Shown here one piece after another: positions 12,195 through 21,627 of a stretch of DNA of 64,000 nucleotides. The notes under the pieces are model-generated. The model saw nothing but the letters and a program-made list of their open reading frames with translations, did not search any database and had not been told where the DNA came from. Source of the DNA: Williamsia muralis (lineage in GTDB: Bacteria > Actinomycetota > Actinomycetes > Mycobacteriales > Mycobacteriaceae); NCBI RefSeq assembly GCF_002735905.1, contig NZ_PEBD01000010.1:682001-746000 (forward strand). Direction: 5' to 3'. A program made the position numbers and the translations under genes. Position 1 is the stretch's first letter; each line of letters begins with the position of its first letter.

Positions 12195-15100
12195 GTGCTC
12201 GACGTCAACTTTTTCGATGAACTCAAGATCGGTCTGGCCACCGCCGACGACATCCACAACTGGTCCTTCGGTGAGGTGAAGAAGCCGGAGACCATCAACT
12301 ACCGCACGCTCAAGCCAGAGAAGGACGGCTTGTTCTGCGAGAAGATCTTCGGTCCCACCCGGGACTGGGAGTGCTACTGCGGCAAGTACAAGCGTGTCCG
12401 CTTCAAGGGCATCATCTGTGAGCGCTGCGGCGTCGAGGTCACTCGCGCCAAGGTGCGTCGTGAGCGGATGGGTCACATCGAGCTGGCCGCCCCGGTCACC
12501 CACATCTGGTACTTCAAGGGTGTGCCGAGCCGGTTGGGTTACCTGCTCGACCTGGCGCCGAAGGATCTCGAGAAGATCATCTACTTCGCCGCCTACGTCA
12601 TCACCGCGGTGGACGACGAACTGCGCCACAACGAGAAGTCCACTCTCGAGGCCGAGATGGAGGTCGAGAAGAAAGGCGTTGCCGATCAGCGCGACGCCGA
12701 TCTCGAAGAGCGCGCCAAGAAGCTCGAAGAGGACTTGGCAGAGCTGGAGCGCGAAGGCGCCAAGGCCGATGCCCGTCGCAAGGTGAAGGATGCCGGCGAG
12801 CGCGAGATGCGCCGTATCCGCGACACCGCGCAGCGCGCTCTCGACGATCTCGAAGAGATCTGGGACAAGTTCGTCAAGCTCGCTCCCAAGCAGATGATCA
12901 TCGACGAGAAGCTCTACCGCGAGCTCCAGGACCGCTACGGCGAGTACTTCACCGGAGCCATGGGTGCCGAGGCCATCAAGCGTCTGCTCGAGGACTTCGA
13001 CATCGCGGCCGAGGCCGAGATCCTGCGTGACACGATCCGTAATGGCAAGGGGCAGAAGAAGCTCCGTGCACTCAAGCGGCTCAAGGTCGTCGCGGCTTTC
13101 CATCAGTCGGGCAACTCCCCGCTGGGCATGGTTCTCGACGCCGTGCCGGTGATCCCGCCGGAGCTCCGTCCGATGGTCCAGCTCGACGGTGGCCGTTTCG
13201 CGACGTCCGACCTGAACGACCTGTACCGCCGCGTGATCAACCGCAACAACCGCCTCAAGCGACTGATCGACCTCGGTGCTCCCGAGATCATCGTCAACAA
13301 CGAGAAGCGGATGCTGCAGGAGTCCGTCGACGCACTGTTCGACAACGGCCGTCGTGGCCGTCCGGTCACCGGACCGGGTAACCGCCCGCTGAAGTCGTTG
13401 AGCGATCTGCTCAAGGGCAAGCAGGGTCGTTTCCGTCAGAACCTGCTCGGCAAGCGCGTCGACTACTCGGGCCGTTCGGTCATCGTCGTCGGCCCGCAGC
13501 TCAAGCTGCATCAGTGTGGTCTGCCCAAGCTGATGGCTCTCGAGCTGTTCAAGCCGTTCGTGATGAAGCGTCTCGTCGACCTGAACCAGGCACAGAACAT
13601 CAAGTCCGCCAAGCGGATGGTGGAGCGTCAGCGCCCCGCCGTGTGGGACGTGCTCGAAGAGGTCATCGCCGAACACCCGGTGCTGCTCAACCGTGCACCC
13701 ACCCTGCACCGTCTGGGCATCCAGGCGTTCGAGCCGCAGCTCGTGGAGGGCAAGGCCATCCAGCTGCACCCGCTGGTGTGTGAGGCGTTCAACGCCGACT
13801 TCGACGGTGACCAGATGGCAGTGCACCTGCCGCTGAGCGCCGAGGCACAGGCCGAGGCCCGCATCCTGATGCTGTCCTCGAACAACATCCTGTCGCCCGC
13901 GTCGGGTCGTCCGCTGGCCATGCCGCGTCTGGACATGGTGACCGGTCTGTTCCACCTCACCACGCTCAAGGAGCAAGCGGTCGGCGCGTACACCGCATCG
14001 ACCGACGGCGACATCGAGCGCGGCGTGTACTCCAGCCCGGCCGAGGCCATCATGGCCGTCGACCGCGGTCTGCTGAGTGTGCAGGCTCCGATCAAGGTCC
14101 GGCTGACGCATCAGCGTCCGCCGGCCACCGTCGAGCGTGAGCGTTTCCCCGAGGGCTGGAAGTTCGGCACCCCGTGGGAGATCCACACCACGCTGGGCCG
14201 GGTCATGTTCAACGAGCTGCTGCCCAACGACTATCCGTTCGTCAACGAGCAGATGCCGAAGAAGCGTCAGGCCACGATCATCAACGACATGGCCGAGCGC
14301 TACCCGATGATCGTTGTCGCGCAGACCGTCGACAAGCTCAAGGACGCCGGTTTCTACTGGGCGACCCGCTCGGGTGTCACCATCGCCATGTCCGACGTGC
14401 TGGTCTCGCCGGACAAGAAGCAGATCCTCGACAAGTACGAGGAGCGGGCCGACGGCCTGGAGCGCAAGTTCCAGCGTGGTGCACTCACCGGCGCCGAGCG
14501 TCGTGACGCTCTGGTGGAGATCTGGAAGCAGGCGACCGAAGAGGTCGGTGCGGCCATGGAGGCGCACTACCCCGACGACAACCCGATCCCGATGATCGTG
14601 AAGTCCGGTGCCGCGGGCAACATGACCCAGATTCGCTCGCTCGCGGGCATGAAGGGTCTTGTGACCAACCCGAAGGGTGAGTTCATCCCGCGTCCGATCA
14701 AGTCCTCGTTCCGCGAGGGCCTGACCGTGGCCGAGTACTTCATCAACACCCACGGTGCCCGTAAGGGTCTGGCCGACACCGCGCTTCGTACCGCCGACTC
14801 GGGTTACCTGACCCGTCGTCTGGTGGACGTGTCGCAGGACGTCATCGTGCGCGAAACCGACTGTGGCACCGAGCGTGGCATCAACACGATCATCGCCGAG
14901 AAGCAGACCGACGGTTCGCTCATCCGTGACGCCCATGTCGAGACGTCGACGTTCGCACGTACGTTGGCCACCGACGCTGTCGACGAGAACGGCAACGTGA
15001 TCATCGAGCGCGGCCACGATCTCGGTGATCCCGCGATCGAAGCCCTGCTCGAGGCCGGCATCTCGCAGGTGAAGGTCCGTTCGGTCCTCACCTGCAGCAC

Positions 15101-16151
15101 CGGCACCGGCGTCTGCGCCACCTGCTACGGACGGTCGATGGCCACCGGCAAGCTCGTCGACATCGGCGAGGCCGTCGGTATCGTCGCGGCCCAGTCGATC
15201 GGTGAGCCCGGAACCCAGCTGACCATGCGTACCTTCCACCAGGGTGGCGTCGGCGACGACATCACCGGTGGTCTGCCGCGTGTGCAGGAGCTGTTCGAGG
15301 CGCGTGTCCCCAAGGGCAAGGCCCCGATCGCCGAGGTCTCCGGACGTATCCGGCTCGAGGATGATGATCGCTTCTACAAGATGACGATCACACCCGATGA
15401 CGGCTCCGAAGAGGTTGTCTACGACAAGATCTCGAAGCGTCAGCGTCTGCGTGTCTTCAAGCACGACGACGGCAGCGAGCGTCTGCTCGCCGACGGCGAC
15501 CACGTGGAGGTGGGACAGCAGCTCATGGAAGGTGCTGCCGATCCGCACGAGGTGCTGCGTGTGATGGGTCCCCGTCAGGTGCAGGTGCACCTCGTCAACG
15601 AGGTCCAGGAGGTCTACCGGAGCCAGGGTGTGTCGATCCACGACAAGCACATCGAGACGATCGTTCGTCAGATGCTGCGTCGCGTGACGATCATCGACTC
15701 CGGTGCCACCGAGTTCCTGCCCGGTTCGCTCACCGAGCGTGCCGAGTTCGAGGCGGCCAACCGTCGTGTCGTGGCCGAAGGCGGCGAGCCCGCTGCCGGA
15801 CGTCCGGTGCTGATGGGTATCACCAAGGCATCGCTCGCGACCGAGTCGTGGTTGTCGGCGGCGTCGTTCCAGGAGACCACTCGTGTGCTCACCGATGCGG
15901 CCATCAACAGCCGTAGCGACAAGCTCATCGGTCTCAAGGAGAACGTGATCATCGGTAAGCTCATCCCGGCCGGAACCGGTATCAACCGGTACCGGAACAT
16001 CCAGGTGCAGCCGACCGAAGAAGCACGTGCGGCCGCGTACGCGGTGCCGTCGTACGACGACACCTACTACAGCCCGGACGGCACCTTCGGTGCCCCGTCG
16101 GGTGCGGCTGTCCCGCTGGACGATTACGGCTTCAGCAGCGACTACCGGTAA
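12195..16151 (+). CDS. rpoC: DNA-directed RNA polymerase subunit beta'
   Basis: This is the RNA polymerase beta' subunit, 1318 residues, the usual actinobacterial length. The GTG start is preceded by GAAAGG (12183-12188) at 6 nt. The N-terminal zinc site ([20 protein letters not shown]) is intact. The catalytic magnesium loop [12 protein letters not shown] has Asp535, Asp537 and Asp539 (13791 onward). The second cysteine cluster (CGTERG, then [13 protein letters not shown]) is intact. It is co-transcribed with rpoB and ends just before a strong terminator. Confidence 0.99.
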   Translation: MLDVNFFDELKIGLATADDIHNWSFGEVKKPETINYRTLKPEKDGLFCEKIFGPTRDWECYCGKYKRVRFKGIICERCGVEVTRAKVRRERMGHIELAAPVTHIWYFKGVPSRLGYLLDLAPKDLEKIIYFAAYVITAVDDELRHNEKSTLEAEMEVEKKGVADQRDADLEERAKKLEEDLAELEREGAKADARRKVKDAGEREMRRIRDTAQRALDDLEEIWDKFVKLAPKQMIIDEKLYRELQDRYGEYFTGAMGAEAIKRLLEDFDIAAEAEILRDTIRNGKGQKKLRALKRLKVVAAFHQSGNSPLGMVLDAVPVIPPELRPMVQLDGGRFATSDLNDLYRRVINRNNRLKRLIDLGAPEIIVNNEKRMLQESVDALFDNGRRGRPVTGPGNRPLKSLSDLLKGKQGRFRQNLLGKRVDYSGRSVIVVGPQLKLHQCGLPKLMALELFKPFVMKRLVDLNQAQNIKSAKRMVERQRPAVWDVLEEVIAEHPVLLNRAPTLHRLGIQAFEPQLVEGKAIQLHPLVCEAFNADFDGDQMAVHLPLSAEAQAEARILMLSSNNILSPASGRPLAMPRLDMVTGLFHLTTLKEQAVGAYTASTDGDIERGVYSSPAEAIMAVDRGLLSVQAPIKVRLTHQRPPATVERERFPEGWKFGTPWEIHTTLGRVMFNELLPNDYPFVNEQMPKKRQATIINDMAERYPMIVVAQTVDKLKDAGFYWATRSGVTIAMSDVLVSPDKKQILDKYEERADGLERKFQRGALTGAERRDALVEIWKQATEEVGAAMEAHYPDDNPIPMIVKSGAAGNMTQIRSLAGMKGLVTNPKGEFIPRPIKSSFREGLTVAEYFINTHGARKGLADTALRTADSGYLTRRLVDVSQDVIVRETDCGTERGINTIIAEKQTDGSLIRDAHVETSTFARTLATDAVDENGNVIIERGHDLGDPAIEALLEAGISQVKVRSVLTCSTGTGVCATCYGRSMATGKLVDIGEAVGIVAAQSIGEPGTQLTMRTFHQGGVGDDITGGLPRVQELFEARVPKGKAPIAEVSGRIRLEDDDRFYKMTITPDDGSEEVVYDKISKRQRLRVFKHDDGSERLLADGDHVEVGQQLMEGAADPHEVLRVMGPRQVQVHLVNEVQEVYRSQGVSIHDKHIETIVRQMLRRVTIIDSGATEFLPGSLTERAEFEAANRRVVAEGGEPAAGRPVLMGITKASLATESWLSAASFQETTRVLTDAAINSRSDKLIGLKENVIIGKLIPAGTGINRYRNIQVQPTEEARAAAYAVPSYDDTYYSPDGTFGAPSGAAVPLDDYGFSSDYR

Positions 16152-16163
16152 CCAGCGCAACTC

Positions 16164-16198
16164 AAAGCGGGCGTCCTCTTCGGAGGGCGCCCGCTTTT
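16164..16198 (+). terminator. Intrinsic terminator of the rpoBC operon
   Basis: Thirteen nucleotides after the rpoC stop, AAAGCGGGCG (16164-16173) pairs perfectly with CGCCCGCTTT (16188-16197), a 10-bp GC-rich stem whose last bases run into TTTTGTTG. This is a typical factor-independent terminator and closes the rpoBC unit. Confidence 0.9.
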
Positions 16199-16227
16199 GT
16201 TGTCGGCCCGCCCGGCCCCGCCCGCCC

Positions 16228-16303
16228 CCCGAATTCGCTCCACCTGCTTGCGTCTGCTCCAGGTGCACTCGGCGCGTTCGACCGCAGGTGGAGCGAATTC
16301 GGG
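16228..16303. repeat. Palindromic element A (20-bp perfect inverted repeat)
   Basis: Left arm CCCGAATTCGCTCCACCTGC (16228-16247) and right arm GCAGGTGGAGCGAATTCGGG (16284-16303) are exact reverse complements separated by 36 nt. A degenerate third copy of the inner unit, GCTCCAGGTGC, sits in the loop (16256-16266). The right end matches the right end of element B at 17410-17426 under the consensus GCARGYGGMGCGAATT. It is too far past the rpoC terminator, and lacks a T-run, to be a second terminator. Together with element B it brackets the AbiEi/Vsr-like gene. Confidence 0.9.
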
Positions 16304-16393
16304 TTGTCCACAGGGCGGTTGATATCCACAGGCCGCCGAGATACTGCTCGGACGGGCCCGCTTGCCGTCGGTGGCGAACTCAAGGCTCAGGGC

Positions 16394-17359
16394 ATGAGCG
16401 AATCGAAGATCGAAGACCCGAATCTCGTCCGACGCCGGGATGCACTGCAGATCGGCGAACTCGACCGGCATCTGGCCGCTCGTGTGAAAACGGGGGAGCT
16501 ACGTCGGCTGTATCGGGGGTTCTATACGTTCACGTCTGACCTCGACCAACTCGATCGCCATGTCCGCGACACGGAGATCTATCGGCGCACAGTGCTTGCG
16601 GCTGCAGACAACGGTGAACCGAACAAAGCCATCAGTCACTGGTCGGCGGCGGTCCTGCATGGATTGCCGGTTCTCGATGGTGACTCTTCCCGTGTGCATT
16701 TCACCGCGAACCGAATCGGGGGAGGACGACGCAGAGGCCGGGCATGTGTTGTGCACGGCTCGACGTGGGAGACCGACGAGGTGGCGATGATCGGCGAGTT
16801 TCTCGTGACCACACGGGCCAGGACGGCAGTAGACGTCGCGCGGTCCGGGTCATTCTTCCAAGCCGTCTGTGTGTTCGACGGAGCGCTGCACGCCGGCGTG
16901 CCCCGTGATGAACTCGAATCGGTGTTGCGACGAAGCGTCGGCCGTACCGGCATCTCTGTCGCTCGCGCGGCGCTCGCAGTGGCAGACGGCAAGTCCGAGA
17001 GCATCGGGGAGTCACTGTCGCGCGCTCTGATGCTGAGTTTCGGCGACATCCCGCTGCCTCGTCTGCAGCACAGATTCCTGACCGGCGACGGAACCTTCGT
17101 GGCCCGCACCGACTTCGACTGGGGCGGGCTGGTTGCGGGAGAGTTCGACGGCTACGCCAAGTACATCCGCTACCTTCGTCCGGGCGAAACCACCGAGCAG
17201 GCCTACGAGCGCGAGAAGTGGCGTGAGCAACGGCTGCATCGCATCGGAGTCGTTGTGGTGCGCTGGAACTGGAGCGATCTCCAGAACCCGGAGCGTCTGC
17301 ATCGCATCCTGGTGAACGCGCTGACCGCACGCGGGCTGATGCCGTCCGCCCGACCGTGA
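16394..17359 (+). CDS. AbiEi-like HTH protein with C-terminal Vsr/DUF559-like PD-(D/E)XK domain
   Basis: This 321-residue protein begins with a wHTH-like region like AbiEi-type antitoxins (residues about 10-65, GELDRHLAARVKTGELRRLYRGFY cut here by motif), followed by the AISHWSAAVLHGLP motif near 79-92. The C-terminus looks like a Vsr/DUF559-type nuclease fold: Glu206 in a SIGES segment, Asp240 in RTDFDW, Glu250 in EFDGYAKY with Lys256, then a helix and RIGVVVVRWNW. All expected PD-(D/E)XK acidic and Lys positions are present, so activity is plausible. There is no partner AbiEii-like toxin gene next to it. ATG at 16394 is preferred over TTG at 16304, which touches element A. The stop codon overlaps the first base of element B. 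Function unknown; DNA processing or self-regulation are inferences. Confidence 0.75.
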   Translation: MSESKIEDPNLVRRRDALQIGELDRHLAARVKTGELRRLYRGFYTFTSDLDQLDRHVRDTEIYRRTVLAAADNGEPNKAISHWSAAVLHGLPVLDGDSSRVHFTANRIGGGRRRGRACVVHGSTWETDEVAMIGEFLVTTRARTAVDVARSGSFFQAVCVFDGALHAGVPRDELESVLRRSVGRTGISVARAALAVADGKSESIGESLSRALMLSFGDIPLPRLQHRFLTGDGTFVARTDFDWGGLVAGEFDGYAKYIRYLRPGETTEQAYEREKWREQRLHRIGVVVVRWNWSDLQNPERLHRILVNALTARGLMPSARP

Positions 17360-17426
17360 ATTCGCGCCGCCTACCGGCATGTGCGCCTGTTGCAAGCGGC
17401 GCACGCGCAGGCAAGCGGCGCGAATT
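17359..17426. repeat. Palindromic element B (nested inverted repeat)
   Basis: The outer arms AATTCGCGCCGCCTACC (17359-17375) and GGCAAGCGGCGCGAATT (17410-17426) pair at 15 of 17 positions. Inside, GTGCGCC (17381-17387) pairs with GGCGCAC (17398-17404). The 11-mer GCAAGCGGCGC is present twice (17392-17402 and 17411-17421). It starts on the last base of the stop codon of the nuclease-like gene and resembles element A upstream, with changes in one arm mirrored in the other. Confidence 0.85.
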
Positions 17427-17460
17427 TGAGGGTGGGGGCCAGCGGGGCGGGGTAGGCAGG

Positions 17461-17832
17461 TCAGGAATGACGCTGAGGAATGTACTGGACGGCCCAGTGA
17501 TTGCCGTCGGGATCGTCGAAGGAGAGGAAGTGGCCCCAGGCCTGGACGTCGACCTCACCGGGTTCGACGCCGACGGACCGGAGGTGGGTCTGGGCCTCGT
17601 TGATGTCGGAGACACAGACCTGCAGACCTTTGACGGAACCTGGTTCGGCCTCGGTGAGGCCCTTGCCGAAGGCGATGGAGCACGCTGAACCGGGAGGCGT
17701 CATCTGTACGAACCGGACGTCGTCCGACACGACGTGATCGTGGTCGACGTTGAATCCGATCTTCTCGTAGAAGTCGCGGGTGCGGTCGACGTCGGTGACG
17801 GGCAGGATGACGACTTCAAGTGTCCAGTCCAT
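17461..17832 (-). CDS. VOC (glyoxalase/dioxygenase superfamily) protein
   Basis: This 123-residue single-domain protein has the beta-alpha-beta-beta-beta repeats of the vicinal oxygen chelate fold: an N-terminal strand and helix TDVDRTRDFYEKIGF and a C-terminal FDDPDGNHWAVQYIPQR segment. The ATG at 17832 has a strong ribosome site (GGAGGAG) on the minus strand; upstream in-frame codons were rejected. Many members are stress-linked or antibiotic-binding proteins; no substrate can be named. It lies 88 nt downstream of the DUF1905 gene on the same strand. Confidence 0.85.
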   Translation of the reverse strand: MDWTLEVVILPVTDVDRTRDFYEKIGFNVDHDHVVSDDVRFVQMTPPGSACSIAFGKGLTEAEPGSVKGLQVCVSDINEAQTHLRSVGVEPGEVDVQAWGHFLSFDDPDGNHWAVQYIPQRHS

Positions 17833-17920
17833 GATGTGCTCCTCCGGTTGTGGCTGTCGGTTGCTGCTGAGAACAAGATTCGCAGCAATCGCGGACACTT
17901 CCGGTCCTAATTGTGAAACT

Positions 17921-18211
17921 TCAGCGAATAATCTGCACCGTCACCGTGACCACGTCACCTTCCGCGGCTCCGACTGCTCGCCGGACTGCCTTCTTCATCG
18001 GCAGAACATAGGTGCCGCGCTTGGAGTCCGGAAAGATCGATGTCTGCCAGTCGATCTCGTCGATCGAGACGCAGACCCGGATCGATCCGAATCCGGGACC
18101 CGGTTCCACTGTTGCGCGAATCTCGTCGGCGGAGTCCGCGGGCAGCGAGACGAAGTGCCACGCTCCCATCTCCGGCGCGGTCCAGATCTCGGCGTCGAAC
18201 GTGATGATCAC
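17921..18211 (-). CDS. DUF1905 family protein
   Basis: This 96-residue protein starts at GTG 18211. It shows the DUF1905 pattern: FDAEIWTAPEMGAWHFVSLP near the start, GFGSIRVCVSI in the middle, and FPDSKRGTYVLPMKKAVR near residues 60-77. It is predicted to be a small soluble beta-barrel. Members are widespread in actinobacteria and have no known role. It lies 30 nt after the SDR stop, so it may be carried on the same transcript. Confidence 0.82.
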   Translation of the reverse strand: MIITFDAEIWTAPEMGAWHFVSLPADSADEIRATVEPGPGFGSIRVCVSIDEIDWQTSIFPDSKRGTYVLPMKKAVRRAVGAAEGDVVTVTVQIIR

Positions 18212-18241
18212 TTCGACAGTGTGGCCCAGAGGTCGGACGTC

Positions 18242-19039
18242 TCAGTAGTACACCGGTCCGGGAACGCCACCACCTGCTGCGATGGCGTCCCCGGTGATCG
18301 CGACACTGCGCGGCGATGCCAAGAAAGCGACCACGTCGGCCACCTCGGACGCGTCGACGATGCGCCGGATCGAGTTGGTGGCCAGTTCGTTCTCCAGGTC
18401 CGCGACGGCCACGCCGGATTCCGCCGACCGCTCCGTGAGTTGATCGGTGAGCCGCTGCGTGCGGGTACGGCCGGGGTGGACAACCGTGACGTTGATGCCG
18501 TGCGGACCCAGCTCGTCGGCGAGGTTCTTGGTCAACGCAGCGACACTCACGTTGCGGATGGTCTGTGCGATGGAGTTCGCTTGTCTTGCACCGAGACCGC
18601 TGATGTTGATGATTCGGCCCCAGCCCTGCTCGATCAGGTGCGGCGCCACCGCTCGAGCGGTGCGAAGATAGCCGAGCACCTTGATCTCGACCTCACGTCG
18701 GACGACATCGTCGGTGGTGGATGCGAAGTCGGTCGGCTTGCCGGCGCTCCACGGTGTGGCTGCCGAATTGACGAGGATGTCGATGCCGCCCAGCTCCGCG
18801 ACCGTGCGGGTCACGAGGTTCTGCACCGACGCGTCGTCACCGGTGTCGACGGATATCGCGATCACCCGGCGGCCGGACTGCTGGGCGATGTCGGCGGCAG
18901 CGGACTCCAGGGCCTCGACCCCGCGTGCGGCGATCACGACGTCGGCTCCCTCTGCGGCCAGGGCATGAGCGATCGCCAGGCCGATGCCCTTGCTGCCGCC
19001 CGTCACCAGTGCCCGTTTTCCGGTCAGACCCAGATCCAT
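18242..19039 (-). CDS. SDR-fold protein with atypical active site
   Basis: This 265-residue Rossmann protein has the classical cofactor motif TGGSKGIG (residues 13-20), NSAA (91-94) and the Ser of INISG (Ser147). The usual YxxxK pair is missing: at Ser+13 and Ser+17 it has Thr160 and Val164, in the segment IAQTIRNVSVAALTK. It binds a nicotinamide cofactor by family knowledge, but classical SDR proton relay chemistry is not expected. It starts directly after the MFS stop with no gap and is the last clearly coupled gene of the organosulfur operon. A substrate-specific step or a binding role are both possible. Confidence 0.87.
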   Translation of the reverse strand: MDLGLTGKRALVTGGSKGIGLAIAHALAAEGADVVIAARGVEALESAAADIAQQSGRRVIAISVDTGDDASVQNLVTRTVAELGGIDILVNSAATPWSAGKPTDFASTTDDVVRREVEIKVLGYLRTARAVAPHLIEQGWGRIINISGLGARQANSIAQTIRNVSVAALTKNLADELGPHGINVTVVHPGRTRTQRLTDQLTERSAESGVAVADLENELATNSIRRIVDASEVADVVAFLASPRSVAITGDAIAAGGGVPGPVYY

Positions 19040-20263
19040 CTATGTACTCCTCGTGGTCGGTGAACTCATGCTTGTGTACTCGGGAACATACTTGCCCAAC
19101 AGCACTGCGCCCCCGGCCGACAGTGCGGCCACGGCGAAGACTGCCGCCGACAACGGGAACACGGCCGCGGACAACGCGATCGACAACGGGCCGACGAGAA
19201 AGCCACTGTCGTGCGTCAGACGCCATGCGGCGAGGAACTCGGCCCGGCCGGTGCTCGGTGCGACGTCTGCACCGATGGTCATGATGACCCCGTTGCCGAG
19301 GCCGTTACCGACACCCATCACCACCGCGACTGCAGTGAACGTGAAAAGCGTTGTGGTGAAGGGCAACAGCAGATATGACACCGACAGCACAACAATCGAG
19401 GGCACCGCCACCAACGTGCGCCCGAAACGGTCCATCAGATGGCCTGCGGGGTAGGCGAACAGCACGTCGGCAGCGGCACCCACACCGAAAAGTAGGCTGG
19501 CCACAGCCGGCGACAACCCGATGTGGCTGGCCCACAACGGCAAGATCGCGTCACGAGCACTGCGTGCCACGCCGAGCAACAGTGACCCCGCGCCGAGGGT
19601 CGCCAACAGCCGACCGTGCTCTGCGAAGACCTGGGAGATGTTGTGCGACTCCACCATCGGTCCGGCGCCCGGCGGGTCGGGGAGCCGGGCCATCATCGAC
19701 CCGGCGACGACAATCGCTGTCAGCTGCACCAGGAATCCGCCCCGGGTACCGAACACGACGATGGCGCCGGCACCGAGGAGCGGTCCGACAAAGAAGCCGA
19801 GCCGCATGGCTCCGCCGAACAGCGACATCGCCCGGGCCCGCCAGGCGAACGGAACGGCCAGCGACAGGTAGTTCTGCCGCGCGAGACCCCACACCGCGTT
19901 GGCCAGTCCGACCGCAAAGATGCCCAGGCACAACGTCCATACCGCCGGTGCGAGAAGGCAGGCCAGCGCACCCGACGCCGCAAGCAGACTGGCCACGATG
20001 ATCGAGCGCCGCTCACCGATCTTGGCGACGATCTGCCCGGAACACGTGTCGCCGACCACCTGGCCGAGTCCGACGATCGCCACGGTGAGGCCAGCCTGAG
20101 CTGCGGATGCGCCGAGCTCGAGGGCGGACAGCACCATCACCGGCGCGGCCGCCCCCTGTCCGATCCCGTAGGCCGTCGCCGGCAGGTAGACGGTGCCGGC
20201 GAGCGATCTCAGGGGTCGTTCGACGCGTCCGGCCGCTGTCGCCGGATCGTCGATCGATGTCAT
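19040..20263 (-). CDS. MFS transporter
   Basis: This 407-residue protein has about 12 hydrophobic segments and is a major facilitator superfamily transporter. MFS-like loop motifs are visible between helices 2 and 3 (GQIVAKIGERR) and in the second half (GHLMDRFGRTLV). A soluble loop lies near residues 205-235. The ATG overlaps the stop of the monooxygenase gene by 4 nt. It could export the product of desulfonation or import a substrate that the ABC system does not take. Direction is not readable from sequence. Confidence 0.88.
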   Translation of the reverse strand: MTSIDDPATAAGRVERPLRSLAGTVYLPATAYGIGQGAAAPVMVLSALELGASAAQAGLTVAIVGLGQVVGDTCSGQIVAKIGERRSIIVASLLAASGALACLLAPAVWTLCLGIFAVGLANAVWGLARQNYLSLAVPFAWRARAMSLFGGAMRLGFFVGPLLGAGAIVVFGTRGGFLVQLTAIVVAGSMMARLPDPPGAGPMVESHNISQVFAEHGRLLATLGAGSLLLGVARSARDAILPLWASHIGLSPAVASLLFGVGAAADVLFAYPAGHLMDRFGRTLVAVPSIVVLSVSYLLLPFTTTLFTFTAVAVVMGVGNGLGNGVIMTIGADVAPSTGRAEFLAAWRLTHDSGFLVGPLSIALSAAVFPLSAAVFAVAALSAGGAVLLGKYVPEYTSMSSPTTRST

Positions 20264-21597
20264 GCGCTGGCTGCCGCCGGCTCCTTCTCGACGGATCCGG
20301 ACGGCAGTTCGATGCCGTAGTGGCCGCGGAGGGTGGATGCGGTGTAGTCGTCGCGGAAGCGGCCGCGGGCCTGCAGGATCGGGACGACGTGGTCGACGAA
20401 ATCCTCGAGGCCGCCGGGCAGGTAGGGAGGCATGATGTTGAAACCGTCGGCCGCACCCGCGTCCACCCAGGCGATGAGGTCGTCGGCGATCTGCTCCGGT
20501 GTCCCGGTGATGGTGCGATGCCCGCGACCGCCCCCGAGGCGGCCGATCAGCTCACGGATCGTGAGATCTTCGGAGGCGGCGAGTTGACGTACCAGCGTCG
20601 ATCGACTCTTGTGGCCCTGGATTTCCGATTCCGGAGGTAGGGGTGGCAGCCGGGAATCGAGTGGGAGGCCGGTGAGATCGACGTTGAAGAAGTTCGACAG
20701 CTGGCCCAGCGCATAGTCGGGCGAGATCAGATCGGTGAACTCACGTTCGAGGTCACGTGCTTCCTGCTCGGTACTGCCGATGAACGGCACGATGCCCGGG
20801 AGAATCTGGAGGTCTTCGGCGCCGCGACCATAACGCGGCAAACGCCGTTTGAGATCGCGATAGAAGTCCTGGCCTTCGGCGATGGTGCGCTGGGCGGTGA
20901 AGACCACCTCCGCGTAGCGGGCTGCGAGGTCCTTGCCGTCCTCGGAAGATCCGGCTTGCACCAGAACCGGCCGACCTTGCGGCGATCGGGGCGAGTTGAG
21001 CGGACCCCGGACCCTGAACGCCTCTCCCACATGGTTTATGGGATGCACCCGCTCGGGGTCCGCGAAGATCGCGTTGTCGACGTCGAGCACCACGGCGTCG
21101 TCCTCCCAGCTGTCCCACAGCCGGTTCACGACATCGACGAACTCCTGGGCGCGGCGATACCGGCCGGCGTGGTCGGGGATGGAGTCATAGCCGAAGTTGA
21201 GCGCCTCTTGTTCCTGACCGGACGTGACGATGTTCCATCCGGCACGGCCCCCGCTGATGTGTTCGAGCGAGGCGAAGGCGCGCGCCAACGTGTACGGGTG
21301 GTTGTAACCCGTTGAGGCAGTGGCGATCAAGCCGACCTTGCTGGTCCCGCCCGCGATGGCGGACAACAGTGTGATCGGCTCGAAGATGGCCTGGGTGTTG
21401 CGGCGGATGTTGGGTCCTACGGCCAAGCCGTCGGCGAAGAACACGGAGTCGAGCTTTCCGCGTTCGGCGATCTGGCCCAGCCGAACGAAGTGGGCGACGT
21501 CGAGCACTTCGTGTTCGGAGGTGCGTGGATGACGCCAGGCGGCTTCGTGATGGCCGACGCCCATCAAGAAGGCGTTCAGGTGCAGGGTGCGTGTCAT
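20260..21597 (-). CDS. NtaA/SnaA/DszA/DmoA-type flavin monooxygenase (bacterial luciferase superfamily)
   Basis: This 445-residue protein has the length and motifs of the FMNH2-dependent NtaA/DszA/DmoA group: LNAFLMGVGHHEAAWRHP at the start, ASTGYNHPYTLARAFASLEHISGGRAGWNIVTS cut to motif GYNHPY...SGGR, and GRPVLVQAGSS. Such enzymes cleave C-S or C-N bonds using reduced flavin from a separate reductase, which is not found here. Neighbouring ssu/tau-type transporter genes point to an organosulfur substrate. It starts 30 nt after the permease stop. The exact substrate cannot be told; dibenzothiophene sulfone, dimethyl sulfide and alkanesulfonates are all served by relatives. Confidence 0.87.
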   Translation of the reverse strand: MTRTLHLNAFLMGVGHHEAAWRHPRTSEHEVLDVAHFVRLGQIAERGKLDSVFFADGLAVGPNIRRNTQAIFEPITLLSAIAGGTSKVGLIATASTGYNHPYTLARAFASLEHISGGRAGWNIVTSGQEQEALNFGYDSIPDHAGRYRRAQEFVDVVNRLWDSWEDDAVVLDVDNAIFADPERVHPINHVGEAFRVRGPLNSPRSPQGRPVLVQAGSSEDGKDLAARYAEVVFTAQRTIAEGQDFYRDLKRRLPRYGRGAEDLQILPGIVPFIGSTEQEARDLEREFTDLISPDYALGQLSNFFNVDLTGLPLDSRLPPLPPESEIQGHKSRSTLVRQLAASEDLTIRELIGRLGGGRGHRTITGTPEQIADDLIAWVDAGAADGFNIMPPYLPGGLEDFVDHVVPILQARGRFRDDYTASTLRGHYGIELPSGSVEKEPAAASA

Positions 21598-21627
21598 GTG
21601 ATCAGTCCTAGTGTGATGTCGGGTGAT

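Noticed and set aside
16228-16303. Second rpoC terminator
   Set aside because: A good terminator already exists at 16164-16198; element A has a 36-nt loop, no T-run, and a relative at 17359-17426.
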